Positions 5,833-11,472 of a stretch of 11,472 bases of DNA are shown piece by piece (the stretch's first letter is position 1; every line of letters starts with the position of its first letter). The notes beneath the pieces were generated by a model. The model saw only the letters and a list, made by a program, of their open reading frames with translations, was not told the DNA's origin and ran no database searches. The position numbers were made by a program, and so were the translations under genes. This DNA is from an uncultured Eubacteriales bacterium (GTDB taxonomy: Bacteria; Bacillota; Clostridia; Christensenellales; UBA1242), in contig USSZ01000034.1 in NCBI GenBank assembly GCA_900557645.1, positions 1 through 11,472 of the forward strand, written 5' to 3'.

Positions 5833-6756
5833 TTATAAAAGGTATTTAGCATCTTCAATCTTATCAACTTCTTCAAGTTTCTTTGGAGATAGTATTGTGT
5901 CATTATCAACATAAAATCTCATACCTTGACTTGAGAAGAATGCAACCATTTCAAAAATATGAACAAGTGGTGATATTATTGGAAGAATAATAATTATAGC
6001 ATATAATCCTAAAACCATAGATAAAACAATTGCTAAAAGATAAATAATAAACGCTGTAGAGAATACTTTTGCACCTCTACGCAAAACAGCACGCATACCT
6101 ATTGAATAAGATTTTGCAATATTTTGATTATATACCACTTTAGCAGGTGCCCAACCTGCATTAAATGTTTCTTTAAATGCCATAAATATTGCAGGAACTA
6201 TAACGAATGCAAAAGGCATAATATAATCAAAAATTTTGTTATCAACTCTTGTAAGAGACCACATACTTAAAACTATTAAAAAATTAAAAGGCAAAGCATA
6301 TAAAACTTTTAAAGAAGAATATGCAAGAGAACTTTTCAAAGTTTTTAAGAATGTTCCAGTAAAACTTTGTTTTGAACATGATGACATATAACCATACATC
6401 ATTTCGCAAGTAACAATCTTTCCAATATTTATTAAAAGTGGGAATAAATAGAAAACAATTAAACAAAAATAAATTCCTATTCCTACATTTGCAAAAATCT
6501 CTTTAAAGAAAATTATTGCAAAATCTACTATGGTTGTAAGTGCATTCGCAATTGTTGAACCATACAATGTCCCCGTTTCAAATATTTTATCTACTCCTGC
6601 CTGAGTAAAAGCAATATCCCATGCATCTAAAAAATAATTGTGAAAAATTGCAAGTAATGCAACACATATACCAATAGATAAAATGTGGTAAACTAAAAGT
6701 TTCCACACTTTATCAAAGTTTGCACACAATAATCTTACTGAGTTTTTAAACATCAT
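5833..6756 (-). CDS. Multi-spanning membrane protein, function unknown
   Basis: 307 residues, not recognised. Hydrophobic stretches near 20-38, 75-90, 94-113, 150-166, 177-194, 232-250 and 251-270 suggest about six to seven membrane spans. The tail from 280 on is hydrophilic (KKLEEVDKIEDAK) and probably cytoplasmic. A basic loop, MRAVLRRGAK (221-230), precedes the last spans. I see no transporter, enzyme or protease signature. Cysteines are few and scattered. It is monocistronic: two overlapping consensus promoters lie 40-85 bases upstream and a possible terminator downstream. The start is the ATG pair at 6756/6753; no good Shine-Dalgarno sequence precedes it (AGGAT is 16 bases away), and an in-frame TAG 18 bases upstream rules out a longer ATG form. 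Confidence 0.8.
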   Translation of the reverse strand: MMFKNSVRLLCANFDKVWKLLVYHILSIGICVALLAIFHNYFLDAWDIAFTQAGVDKIFETGTLYGSTIANALTTIVDFAIIFFKEIFANVGIGIYFCLIVFYLFPLLINIGKIVTCEMMYGYMSSCSKQSFTGTFLKTLKSSLAYSSLKVLYALPFNFLIVLSMWSLTRVDNKIFDYIMPFAFVIVPAIFMAFKETFNAGWAPAKVVYNQNIAKSYSIGMRAVLRRGAKVFSTAFIIYLLAIVLSMVLGLYAIIIILPIISPLVHIFEMVAFFSSQGMRFYVDNDTILSPKKLEEVDKIEDAKYLL

Positions 6757-6796
6757 ACGCTTTACCAGAATATCCTACAAAAATTAATCTAATATT

Positions 6797-6840
6797 ATTA
6801 TACAATAAAATAGCATATTTGGCAAGAAAATAAATGTCAA
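6797..6840 (-). promoter_or_regulatory. Two overlapping sigma-A promoters for the unknown membrane protein
   Basis: Promoter A on the - strand is TTGCCA (6825-6820), 17 bases, perfect TATAAT (6802-6797). Promoter B is perfect TTGACA (6840-6835), 17 bases, TATGCT (6817-6812). The -10 of B lies inside the spacer of A. Promoter A would start near 6790, giving a leader of about 34 bases. Both lie between greA and the membrane-protein gene. Confidence 0.75.
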
Positions 6841-6849
6841 AAATTATAT

Positions 6850-7311
6850 TTATTTGACTTCTAATATTTTATAAACTATTTCGCCACCATCTAATTTTAT
6901 TTTTATAGTCTCACCCTCTTTATGTCCTATAAGTGCAGCACCAACTGGTGAATTATTACTTATTATACCATTTGCTGGATCACTTTCTGTTGAACCCAAA
7001 ATTTTGTAATTAAGTTCTTCATCAAATTCTTCATCATACAATTTTACAGATGAGCCTATTCCTATCGTCCCATCATTAGATTTTTGTTTAATAACTTGGC
7101 AGTTAAGAAGAATATCTTCCATTTCGCTTATTTCTGCTTCTACCTGTGCTTGCTCTTCCTTTGCTGCATCATATTCAGAGTTCTCAGATAAATCGCCGAA
7201 TTCTCTAGCAATTCCTATCTTTTTACTTACTTCAAATCTTCTTACTTGCTTATAGTAATTGAGTTTTTCCTCTAGTTGTTTTTTACCTTCAGGTGTTAAA
7301 AAATGTGTCAT
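6850..7311 (-). CDS. greA: Transcription elongation factor GreA
   Basis: 153 residues from the chosen start. The N-terminal half (about 10-75) is the antiparallel coiled coil that enters the RNA polymerase secondary channel; its tip motif FGDLSENSEYDAAK carries the acidic pair D40 and E43 that stimulates cleavage of backtracked RNA. The C-terminal half is the FKBP-like globular domain, with the typical PVGAALIGHKEGE segment. The frame extends to an ATG at 7344, but AAGGAG at 7324-7319 sits seven bases before ATG 7311, and the promoter predicts a transcript start near 7340, inside the longer frame. ATG 7311 is therefore the real start. It is divergent from the DUF378 gene. No clear hairpin terminator follows. 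Confidence 0.97.
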   Translation of the reverse strand: MTHFLTPEGKKQLEEKLNYYKQVRRFEVSKKIGIAREFGDLSENSEYDAAKEEQAQVEAEISEMEDILLNCQVIKQKSNDGTIGIGSSVKLYDEEFDEELNYKILGSTESDPANGIISNNSPVGAALIGHKEGETIKIKLDGGEIVYKILEVK

Positions 7312-7318
7312 ATTCGAA

Positions 7319-7324
7319 CTCCTT
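7319..7324 (-). promoter_or_regulatory. Ribosome binding site that decides the greA start
   Basis: AAGGAG on the - strand, seven bases before ATG 7311. It lies within the extended upstream frame and supports the shorter 153-residue GreA. Confidence 0.85.
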
Positions 7325-7346
7325 TTAACATGTTTAACAATCATGT

Positions 7347-7375
7347 ATTATACATTTTTTAATTAGTTTAGTCAA
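7347..7375 (-). promoter_or_regulatory. Sigma-A promoter of greA
   Basis: On the - strand, TTGACT (7375-7370), a 17-base spacer and perfect TATAAT (7352-7347). The expected start near 7340 leaves a leader of about 29 bases with a consensus ribosome binding site. Confidence 0.8.
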
Positions 7376-7442
7376 TGAAAATAAACTATTTTAGAATTTT
7401 TTTAATTTATATGCAAATACTTAATATGGAGGCAAAATTATA

Positions 7443-7895
7443 ATGTTTACTATAATTTCTTTCATATTAACATTGCTTGGAAGCATTAATTGGCTTCTTA
7501 TCGGACTTTTACAATATGATTTTATTGCTGGTATATTTGGTTATCAAGCATCAATATTTTCTAGAATTATTTATATAATTATTGGAGCATCAAGTGTATT
7601 TCTTGTTTATAAACTTATTAAAGGCAAAGGGAATATTGCTGTATTTTCAAGAAGAAATAAAAAAGATGTCATTAAAAATCTAGAAAAAATAAACAATAAA
7701 TCAGAAGAAAAATCTTATCATAATTTAGAGAGCGTCAACAATACTCCGATTTATAATGTTGAATCTGGACATGATAACTTTATTAGTGATGATGAACAAT
7801 CATATATTGCCCAGTCCGACGATAATAATACTCCATTATATGAAAAAGATTATCATCACAAAAGTTTATTTGATGAACATTTTGAAGACAAATAA
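7443..7895 (+). CDS. DUF378-family membrane protein with a long hydrophilic tail
   Basis: 150 residues. Residues 1-60 match the short DUF378 (YuzA-like) pattern: two membrane spans, with GSINWLLIGLLQYDF in the first hairpin and SRIIYIIIGASS in the second. Usual family members are only about 60-80 residues. Here residues 63-150 add a hydrophilic, Asn/Asp/Ser/Tyr-rich extension that I do not recognise, with a small internal repeat (NNTPIY at 99-104, NNTPLY at 128-133) and several His near the end. The extension looks disordered. DUF378 has no known function. GGAGG lies ten bases before the ATG. It is divergent from greA. I find no convincing promoter or hairpin terminator for it. Confidence 0.85.
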   Translation: MFTIISFILTLLGSINWLLIGLLQYDFIAGIFGYQASIFSRIIYIIIGASSVFLVYKLIKGKGNIAVFSRRNKKDVIKNLEKINNKSEEKSYHNLESVNNTPIYNVESGHDNFISDDEQSYIAQSDDNNTPLYEKDYHHKSLFDEHFEDK

Positions 7896-7982
7896 AACTT
7901 GCCTTTCCTAATATTTTTTATCTTATCTTTTGTAATTTTTTATTAATTCTTATATGAACGTAATAATTAAAAGGTGTTTATA

Positions 7983-8066
7983 ATGTATAAAAATCTTTCT
8001 ATATTAACATTAATGACTATTTTCTTGGGGTGCTTATTTTGTATGCTGTTTTTCAATCTATTATAA
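7983..8066 (+). CDS. Candidate 27-residue hydrophobic small protein
   Basis: ATG at 7983 to TAA at 8064-8066. The product begins MYKNLSIL and is then almost entirely hydrophobic (TIFLGCLFCMLFF), so it would be one membrane span with two cysteines. AAAGGTG lies six bases upstream, a usable ribosome binding site. Its length is unremarkable for an AT-rich region, and Phe/Leu-rich peptides arise easily there, so it may be chance. It does not resemble a lipoprotein signal well, because the residues before Cys are F-L-G. It could be a bacterial small membrane protein or toxin-like peptide, but no antisense RNA is visible. Confidence 0.35.
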   Translation: MYKNLSILTLMTIFLGCLFCMLFFNLL

Positions 8067-8101
8067 CAATCCACAATTCAAAACACCCTATAATTTATTA
8101 T

Positions 8102-8118
8102 TAGCAACATTTTTGCTA
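8102..8118. terminator. Short hairpin between convergent genes
   Basis: TAGCAA (8102-8107) and TTGCTA (8113-8118) enclose a five-base loop. It is six bases past the rlmH stop going left, and rightward it is followed by TTATTTTATTT. The U tracts are interrupted on both sides, so this is at best a weak bidirectional terminator. Confidence 0.35.
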
Positions 8119-8123
8119 TTATT

Positions 8124-8582
8124 TTATTTATGATAACTTGCACCACTTACTATCATAAAAGCCCTATAAATCTGCTCTAACAAAATTATTCTTGCTAAAT
8201 TGTGAGGATAAGTTGCTTTGCCGAATGAAATTTTATTCTTTATAATATTTTTCACCTTATCACTCACTCCGTAAGAGCCACCTATTACGAAAGTTAATTG
8301 ACTTGTTAATAGTGATAAATTTTTAATTTTTTGAGCAAATTCTTCACTCGAATATTCTTTTCCATTTATTTCAAGTAAAAAACATTCTCCTTCTAATTGC
8401 TCTATAATTTTTATCCCTTCTAATTCTTTAATTTTTTCAATTTCAGTATATTTATTTTGCTCAACAATTTCAACAATCTTTAATTTACAAAATTTAGATA
8501 ATCTTTTTTCATATTCAATAGATGCATCTCGCCAAAATTTTTCCTTTAAATTTCCAACACAAACAATTTTTATAGAAATCAT
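8124..8582 (-). CDS. rlmH: 23S rRNA (pseudouridine1915-N3)-methyltransferase RlmH
   Basis: 152 residues, a small SPOUT-type knotted methyltransferase. The SAM-binding loop is FVIGGSYGVS (98-107). The C-terminal knot has YPHNLARIILLEQIYRAF (125-142), and the chain ends in the conserved YHK. It methylates N3 of pseudouridine 1915 in helix 69 of 23S rRNA on assembled 70S ribosomes. The start ATG has AAGGA six bases upstream. It lies nine bases after a CPBP protease gene and is probably co-transcribed with it from the promoter at 9772-9799. Confidence 0.96.
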   Translation of the reverse strand: MISIKIVCVGNLKEKFWRDASIEYEKRLSKFCKLKIVEIVEQNKYTEIEKIKELEGIKIIEQLEGECFLLEINGKEYSSEEFAQKIKNLSLLTSQLTFVIGGSYGVSDKVKNIIKNKISFGKATYPHNLARIILLEQIYRAFMIVSGASYHK

Positions 8583-8591
8583 AATTTATCC

Positions 8592-9746
8592 TTAAACTAA
8601 AAAAATCAATAAATTCCAAATAAACGTAAATAATGTAATTGCCCCAGCAAGAATAAAACAAGTTATCATCAAGGCTTTAGTTACTGAGTCCATTTTATAT
8701 TTTTCCTCATTAAATATGACATGATTATCAAGATTGCTTATATGCCCCATATCAAGACTTTTATTTTTATATAATTTATCAAATTCTTCAAATGAAATTG
8801 AATTGTTTGGTTGTTCTAAATTCCCCTTTGAAATTTCGTCAAGTTCTTTTAAATAATTTTCACGAGCAATCTCTCTAAACAAAACATTTTGTAATTCATT
8901 AATCTTTTTAAATGCTGTATCTTTAAATAATAACCCTACTAAATATCTTAATAAAAATAAAAGTAAGAAGATAAATAAAAACATAAAAATAAAACTTAAA
9001 ACAGGACTTCCAGAAAAACCATTCCAAATCCAATTAACGGCATTTTCTATTCCCCAATTATTAGTCCTTGAAAAACTCATAATAACACTTATTGCATTAT
9101 TCATAAAATGAATAATCATTGCAGGATATATTGTTTCACAAATAGTTGAAAGATATCCAAGAAACAATCCTATTATAGTTGCATAGAAAAATTGTTCAAT
9201 ATTCATATGCATAAGGCCAAATAAAATTGATGAAATAATTATTGCCCACTTTCTTCCTAAAGGTGAAAGACCTTTAAGAAGCATTCCCCTATGTGCTGTT
9301 TCTTCACAAATTGCTGGCAAAACTGCAGTAATAAGAAGATTTACAAATAATAGCCATATAGGTTGAGCACCAGTTGTTGAACTTCCTGAAAAATTATATC
9401 CAAACATAGATAAAATTGCATTAAAGAATGTTGCAACAAATATATTTAAAATATAAACTATAACCCCAATTAATATAGATAAAAATATTGATTTTATTGA
9501 TATCTTTCTAAAACCATAAAACTTAAATGTTTCTTTCAAGGAAGATTTTTGTAAAAATGAAAATAAAAAAATCGAAATTGAAAATAATAAACCTATTTGA
9601 ACTAAAATATTTATTATAATTGTTCCCGTTTTACCTAAAAAATCTAATAACCCAAAATGCGATAACATTCTGATTACAGCAAAAAGAACTACTATCGGAA
9701 GATAACAGTAAAATATATTTCTAGTAAGTTTATTCTTTAATGGCAT
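8592..9746 (-). CDS. CPBP-family intramembrane metalloprotease with C-terminal extension
   Basis: 384 residues. The three family motifs, numbered from the upstream ATG at 9749, are E149E150TAHR154, FGLMH ending at H181, and H214FMNN218. They lie within a bundle of about eight membrane spans and should bind the catalytic metal. The family includes eukaryotic type II CAAX proteases and bacterial Abi-type proteins; bacterial substrates are mostly unknown. This copy differs from many relatives in having a hydrophilic block at about 285-355 followed by one last membrane span (361-383). EETAHR is less common than EExxFR. Two ATG codons lie side by side; AAGGAG (9757-9752) is five bases before the inner ATG (9746) and only two before the outer (9749), so I chose the inner. 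It leads an operon with rlmH. Confidence 0.88.
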   Translation of the reverse strand: MPLKNKLTRNIFYCYLPIVVLFAVIRMLSHFGLLDFLGKTGTIIINILVQIGLLFSISIFLFSFLQKSSLKETFKFYGFRKISIKSIFLSILIGVIVYILNIFVATFFNAILSMFGYNFSGSSTTGAQPIWLLFVNLLITAVLPAICEETAHRGMLLKGLSPLGRKWAIIISSILFGLMHMNIEQFFYATIIGLFLGYLSTICETIYPAMIIHFMNNAISVIMSFSRTNNWGIENAVNWIWNGFSGSPVLSFIFMFLFIFLLLFLLRYLVGLLFKDTAFKKINELQNVLFREIARENYLKELDEISKGNLEQPNNSISFEEFDKLYKNKSLDMGHISNLDNHVIFNEEKYKMDSVTKALMITCFILAGAITLFTFIWNLLIFLV

Positions 9747-9771
9747 CATTTCTCCTTTTTAAACTTAATAC

Positions 9772-9799
9772 ATTATAATCATTTTTATTTACATTTCAA
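9772..9799 (-). promoter_or_regulatory. Promoter of the CPBP protease-rlmH operon
   Basis: On the - strand, TTGAAA (9799-9794), a 16-base spacer and perfect TATAAT (9777-9772). The expected start near 9765 gives a leader of about 20 bases with AAGGAG. Confidence 0.6.
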
Positions 9800-9833
9800 G
9801 TAAAACAATCAATTTTGCCAATATAAAACAATA

Positions 9834-9860
9834 TTCGACATCTACAGTGTTTTTGCGACA
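9834..9860 (-). promoter_or_regulatory. Possible Spo0A-type boxes upstream of the CPBP-rlmH promoter
   Basis: The - strand has a perfect TGTCGAA (9840-9834) and TGTCGCA (9860-9854, one mismatch), with starts 20 bases apart, about two helical turns. TGTCGAA is the Spo0A box consensus. They lie 35-66 bases upstream of the -35 element. Presence of Spo0A in this organism is not known from the window, and one perfect match is near chance for a window this size. Confidence 0.25.
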
Positions 9861-9969
9861 ACAGCAATCGCCACCATAAATTAATGACAATATATAATAT
9901 AATCGTCAAGTAAATAAAATTCCTAAATTTAACTTTTAATATAAAACTTTATTTTTAAAATAAAAATTT

Positions 9970-10935
9970 TTACATTGCAAACGAAGCAATAGTATTTAAT
10001 ACTAATATTACTGATGCAACTGCAAGTGATACATAAATAAATGGAGATGTTTTTTCAGATATTTTTTCAACATCTTCTTTATTTTTATGTTTAAAATAAT
10101 ATCTATCTATTATAAAATAGATTGCTCCTGTTACTGCCAAAAGCAAGATTGCAACTAAATAAAACCACCACATATTTGGTAATGCTAATGAAAATCCTGT
10201 TACATTTTGTATATAAGCAAACATTACAACCAAAAAATTGTTTGTAAAATGCACAATCATAGACGAAATAAGAGAACCAGTCCTCATAACAATCCAGCCC
10301 ATAACTGTTCCAAGAATAAATGGATACAATAATTGCTGAAGGTTTCCATGCATTAAAGCAAACATCAATGCTGATAATAAAATTGCCCCCCAGTCAGAAA
10401 ATCTAGAACGTAAACCATTAAAAACAATTCCTCTAAATAATATTTCTTCACCAACAGCAGGCAACACTGCAAGCACAAATGTTGCAAGCATAAATGAACC
10501 AAAATCTGTTGGATTTATAGTAGTTCCACTATTTAAAGGAAAACCAATAACTTCTAATAAATTATCAAATGACAAGATAAAATATTGAATTCCAAAAAGT
10601 GAAATAATTCCTATTGCAATAACTATTAAATAAGTATGCCAATGCATTTTAGCCTTCATTTTGATGGCTTTATATTCAATTTTGCAAATTTTGTTATAAA
10701 TAAAATAAATTGCCAGATATACCATAAAATTTACTAAAGCATATATTGATAAAAACCACATATTTGATGTAATTTCTTCTGGCTCTACCCCCTGTTGATT
10801 TGCTATTTGACTTGCAATCATGGAAAAAATTATTGATATAACAAGTGGGACAAGCAAACAAATTAAAAACACTTTGCCACTATCGTCATCTCTATAAAAT
10901 TGTCTAAAGTTTTTATTTTCTATTTTTCTTTCCAT
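9970..10935 (-). CDS. CPBP-family intramembrane metalloprotease (CAAX-like)
   Basis: 321 residues from the inner start. The family motifs, numbered from the outer ATG at 10953, are E169E170ILFR174, FALMH ending at H202, and H235FTNN239, within about eight membrane spans. This is the usual bacterial CPBP arrangement, close to the EELLFRG form. A charged N-terminus precedes the first span. The frame extends to ATG 10953, but neither ATG has a Shine-Dalgarno sequence. A perfect TATAAT at 10947-10942 predicts a transcript beginning right at ATG 10935, so I chose that as a leaderless start. It is transcribed divergently from tadA. Substrate and role are unknown; possibilities include processing of signal peptides or prenylated or membrane-bound peptides. 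Confidence 0.88.
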   Translation of the reverse strand: MERKIENKNFRQFYRDDDSGKVFLICLLVPLVISIIFSMIASQIANQQGVEPEEITSNMWFLSIYALVNFMVYLAIYFIYNKICKIEYKAIKMKAKMHWHTYLIVIAIGIISLFGIQYFILSFDNLLEVIGFPLNSGTTINPTDFGSFMLATFVLAVLPAVGEEILFRGIVFNGLRSRFSDWGAILLSALMFALMHGNLQQLLYPFILGTVMGWIVMRTGSLISSMIVHFTNNFLVVMFAYIQNVTGFSLALPNMWWFYLVAILLLAVTGAIYFIIDRYYFKHKNKEDVEKISEKTSPFIYVSLAVASVILVLNTIASFAM

Positions 10936-10941
10936 TTTAAT

Positions 10942-10970
10942 ATTATACAACATTATTTTTTAAAACACAA
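10942..10970 (-). promoter_or_regulatory. Promoter giving a leaderless CPBP protease message
   Basis: On the - strand, TTGTGT (10970-10965), a 17-base spacer and perfect TATAAT (10947-10942). The normal start distance puts +1 at about 10935, the A of an in-frame ATG. Confidence 0.6.
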
Positions 10971-10979
10971 CAAATCAAC

Positions 10980-11008
10980 TTTACTTTATATTAAAATTTC
11001 ATTAAAAT
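10980..11008 (+). promoter_or_regulatory. Promoter giving a leaderless tadA message
   Basis: TTTACT (10980-10985), a 17-base spacer and TAAAAT (11003-11008), with the tadA ATG six bases later at 11015. Its -35 is nine bases from the -35 of the divergent protease promoter. Confidence 0.5.
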
Positions 11009-11014
11009 AGAAAC

Positions 11015-11467
11015 ATGAAAGATTATATGAAATATGCAATTAAAGAAGCCTATAAAAGTTTAAAAATTGATGAAGTTCCTATTGGTGCTGTTATCGTAAT
11101 AAATGATGTAATTATTGCAAAAGGACATAATCAACGAGAACATAGTCAAAATGCAATTAAACATGCCGAAATAATTGCAATCGAAAAAGCCTGCAAAAAA
11201 TTAAAATCTTGGCGATTAGATGATGCTGTAATTTATGTAACACTTGAACCTTGCCCTATGTGTGCTGGAGCCATTGCAAATGCTCGTATAAAAAAAGTTG
11301 TTTATGCTTGTAAGGAAAAAACTTCACAAGACAATTTATGTAATTTAATTTTATCAAGCAAAAGATTAAACCACAACCCACAAGTTATAATAGATGAAAA
11401 ACATAGTGATGAATGTTCAAAATTATTAAGTGATTTCTTTAAAAATAAAAGAAATAAAAATATTTAA
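11015..11467 (+). CDS. tadA: tRNA-specific adenosine deaminase TadA
   Basis: 150 residues, complete. The deaminase zinc site is H50-A-E52 together with P79C80PMC83, and E52 is the proton shuttle. The protein converts A34 to inosine in tRNA-Arg(ACG), allowing it to read CGU, CGC and CGA. The C-terminal part (RLNHNPQV, then a Cys-LLSDFF segment) is the usual TadA ending. The start ATG has no Shine-Dalgarno sequence and lies six bases after a -10-like TAAAAT, which suggests leaderless translation. The stop TAA is at 11465-11467, five bases from the window edge, so no terminator can be seen. Confidence 0.95.
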   Translation: MKDYMKYAIKEAYKSLKIDEVPIGAVIVINDVIIAKGHNQREHSQNAIKHAEIIAIEKACKKLKSWRLDDAVIYVTLEPCPMCAGAIANARIKKVVYACKEKTSQDNLCNLILSSKRLNHNPQVIIDEKHSDECSKLLSDFFKNKRNKNI

Positions 11468-11472
11468 AATAA

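Larger units (their letters stand above)
7896..8123. other. Convergent intergenic stretch
   Basis: AT-rich gap between the rightward DUF378 gene and leftward rlmH. It contains a small candidate ORF (7983-8066) and a short hairpin (8102-8118), both listed. Nothing else is recognised. Confidence 0.5.

Noticed and set aside
7972..8094. Pairing of GGTGTTT near the small ORF ribosome binding site with AAACACC downstream, as a switch
   Set aside because: Seven-base complementarity over about 110 bases is expected by chance, and the competing structure is not evident.
1..11472. CRISPR arrays, tRNAs, rRNAs, insertion sequences, riboswitches
   Set aside because: Looked for spaced direct repeats, cloverleaf T-loop and A-box words, terminal inverted repeats and known riboswitch cores. 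None was seen, although a covariance-model search would be more decisive.

Overview
The window comes from a low-GC Gram-positive (Firmicutes, most likely Clostridia-like) chromosome. Supporting signs are the AT-rich coding sequence (about 30% G+C where I counted), near-empty AT-rich intergenic DNA, AAGGAG-type ribosome binding sites, textbook sigma-A promoters, an RNase J, and a sporulation-type D-Ala-D-Ala carboxypeptidase tail. Nothing fixes the genus. The contents are mostly chromosomal housekeeping genes. There is no CRISPR array, insertion sequence, phage gene, tRNA or rRNA that I can see.

Left edge (1-780): the 3' end of a DacF-like carboxypeptidase gene on the + strand, clearly richer in G+C (about 45%) than everything after it. 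It overlaps a tiny lysine-rich ORF by TGATG and ends at a strong hairpin terminator. Next (779-3170, - strand) come a tandem zinc-ribbon protein with an aspartate-rich tail, the t6A pair tsaE-tsaB overlapping by ATGA, and a PAP2-type lipid phosphatase. At 3248-5495 (- strand) RNase J and an O-methyltransferase form a tight pair. At 5833-6756 there is an unrecognised multi-spanning membrane protein behind two overlapping consensus promoters. At 6850-7311 lies greA, divergent from a DUF378 membrane protein with a long hydrophilic tail (7443-7895) and a possible 27-residue membrane peptide (7983-8066). At 8124-9746 a CPBP intramembrane protease and rlmH form an operon. A second CPBP protease (9970-10935) is transcribed divergently from tadA (11015-11467).

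Functionally the window is dense in RNA metabolism: t6A37 synthesis (TsaB, TsaE), anticodon A-to-I editing (TadA), 23S rRNA m3-pseudouridine (RlmH), a probable tRNA wobble O-methyltransferase, RNA decay (RNase J) and transcript cleavage (GreA). Envelope functions are interleaved: carboxypeptidase, lipid phosphatase, two CPBP proteases and unknown membrane proteins.

No complete undescribed system is evident. The items most worth following are the duplicated zinc-ribbon/poly-Asp protein, the apparently leaderless starts of three genes, the compositional break at base 369, the two CPBP proteases with a GC-rich patch carrying Spo0A-like boxes between them, and the unknown 307-residue membrane protein.
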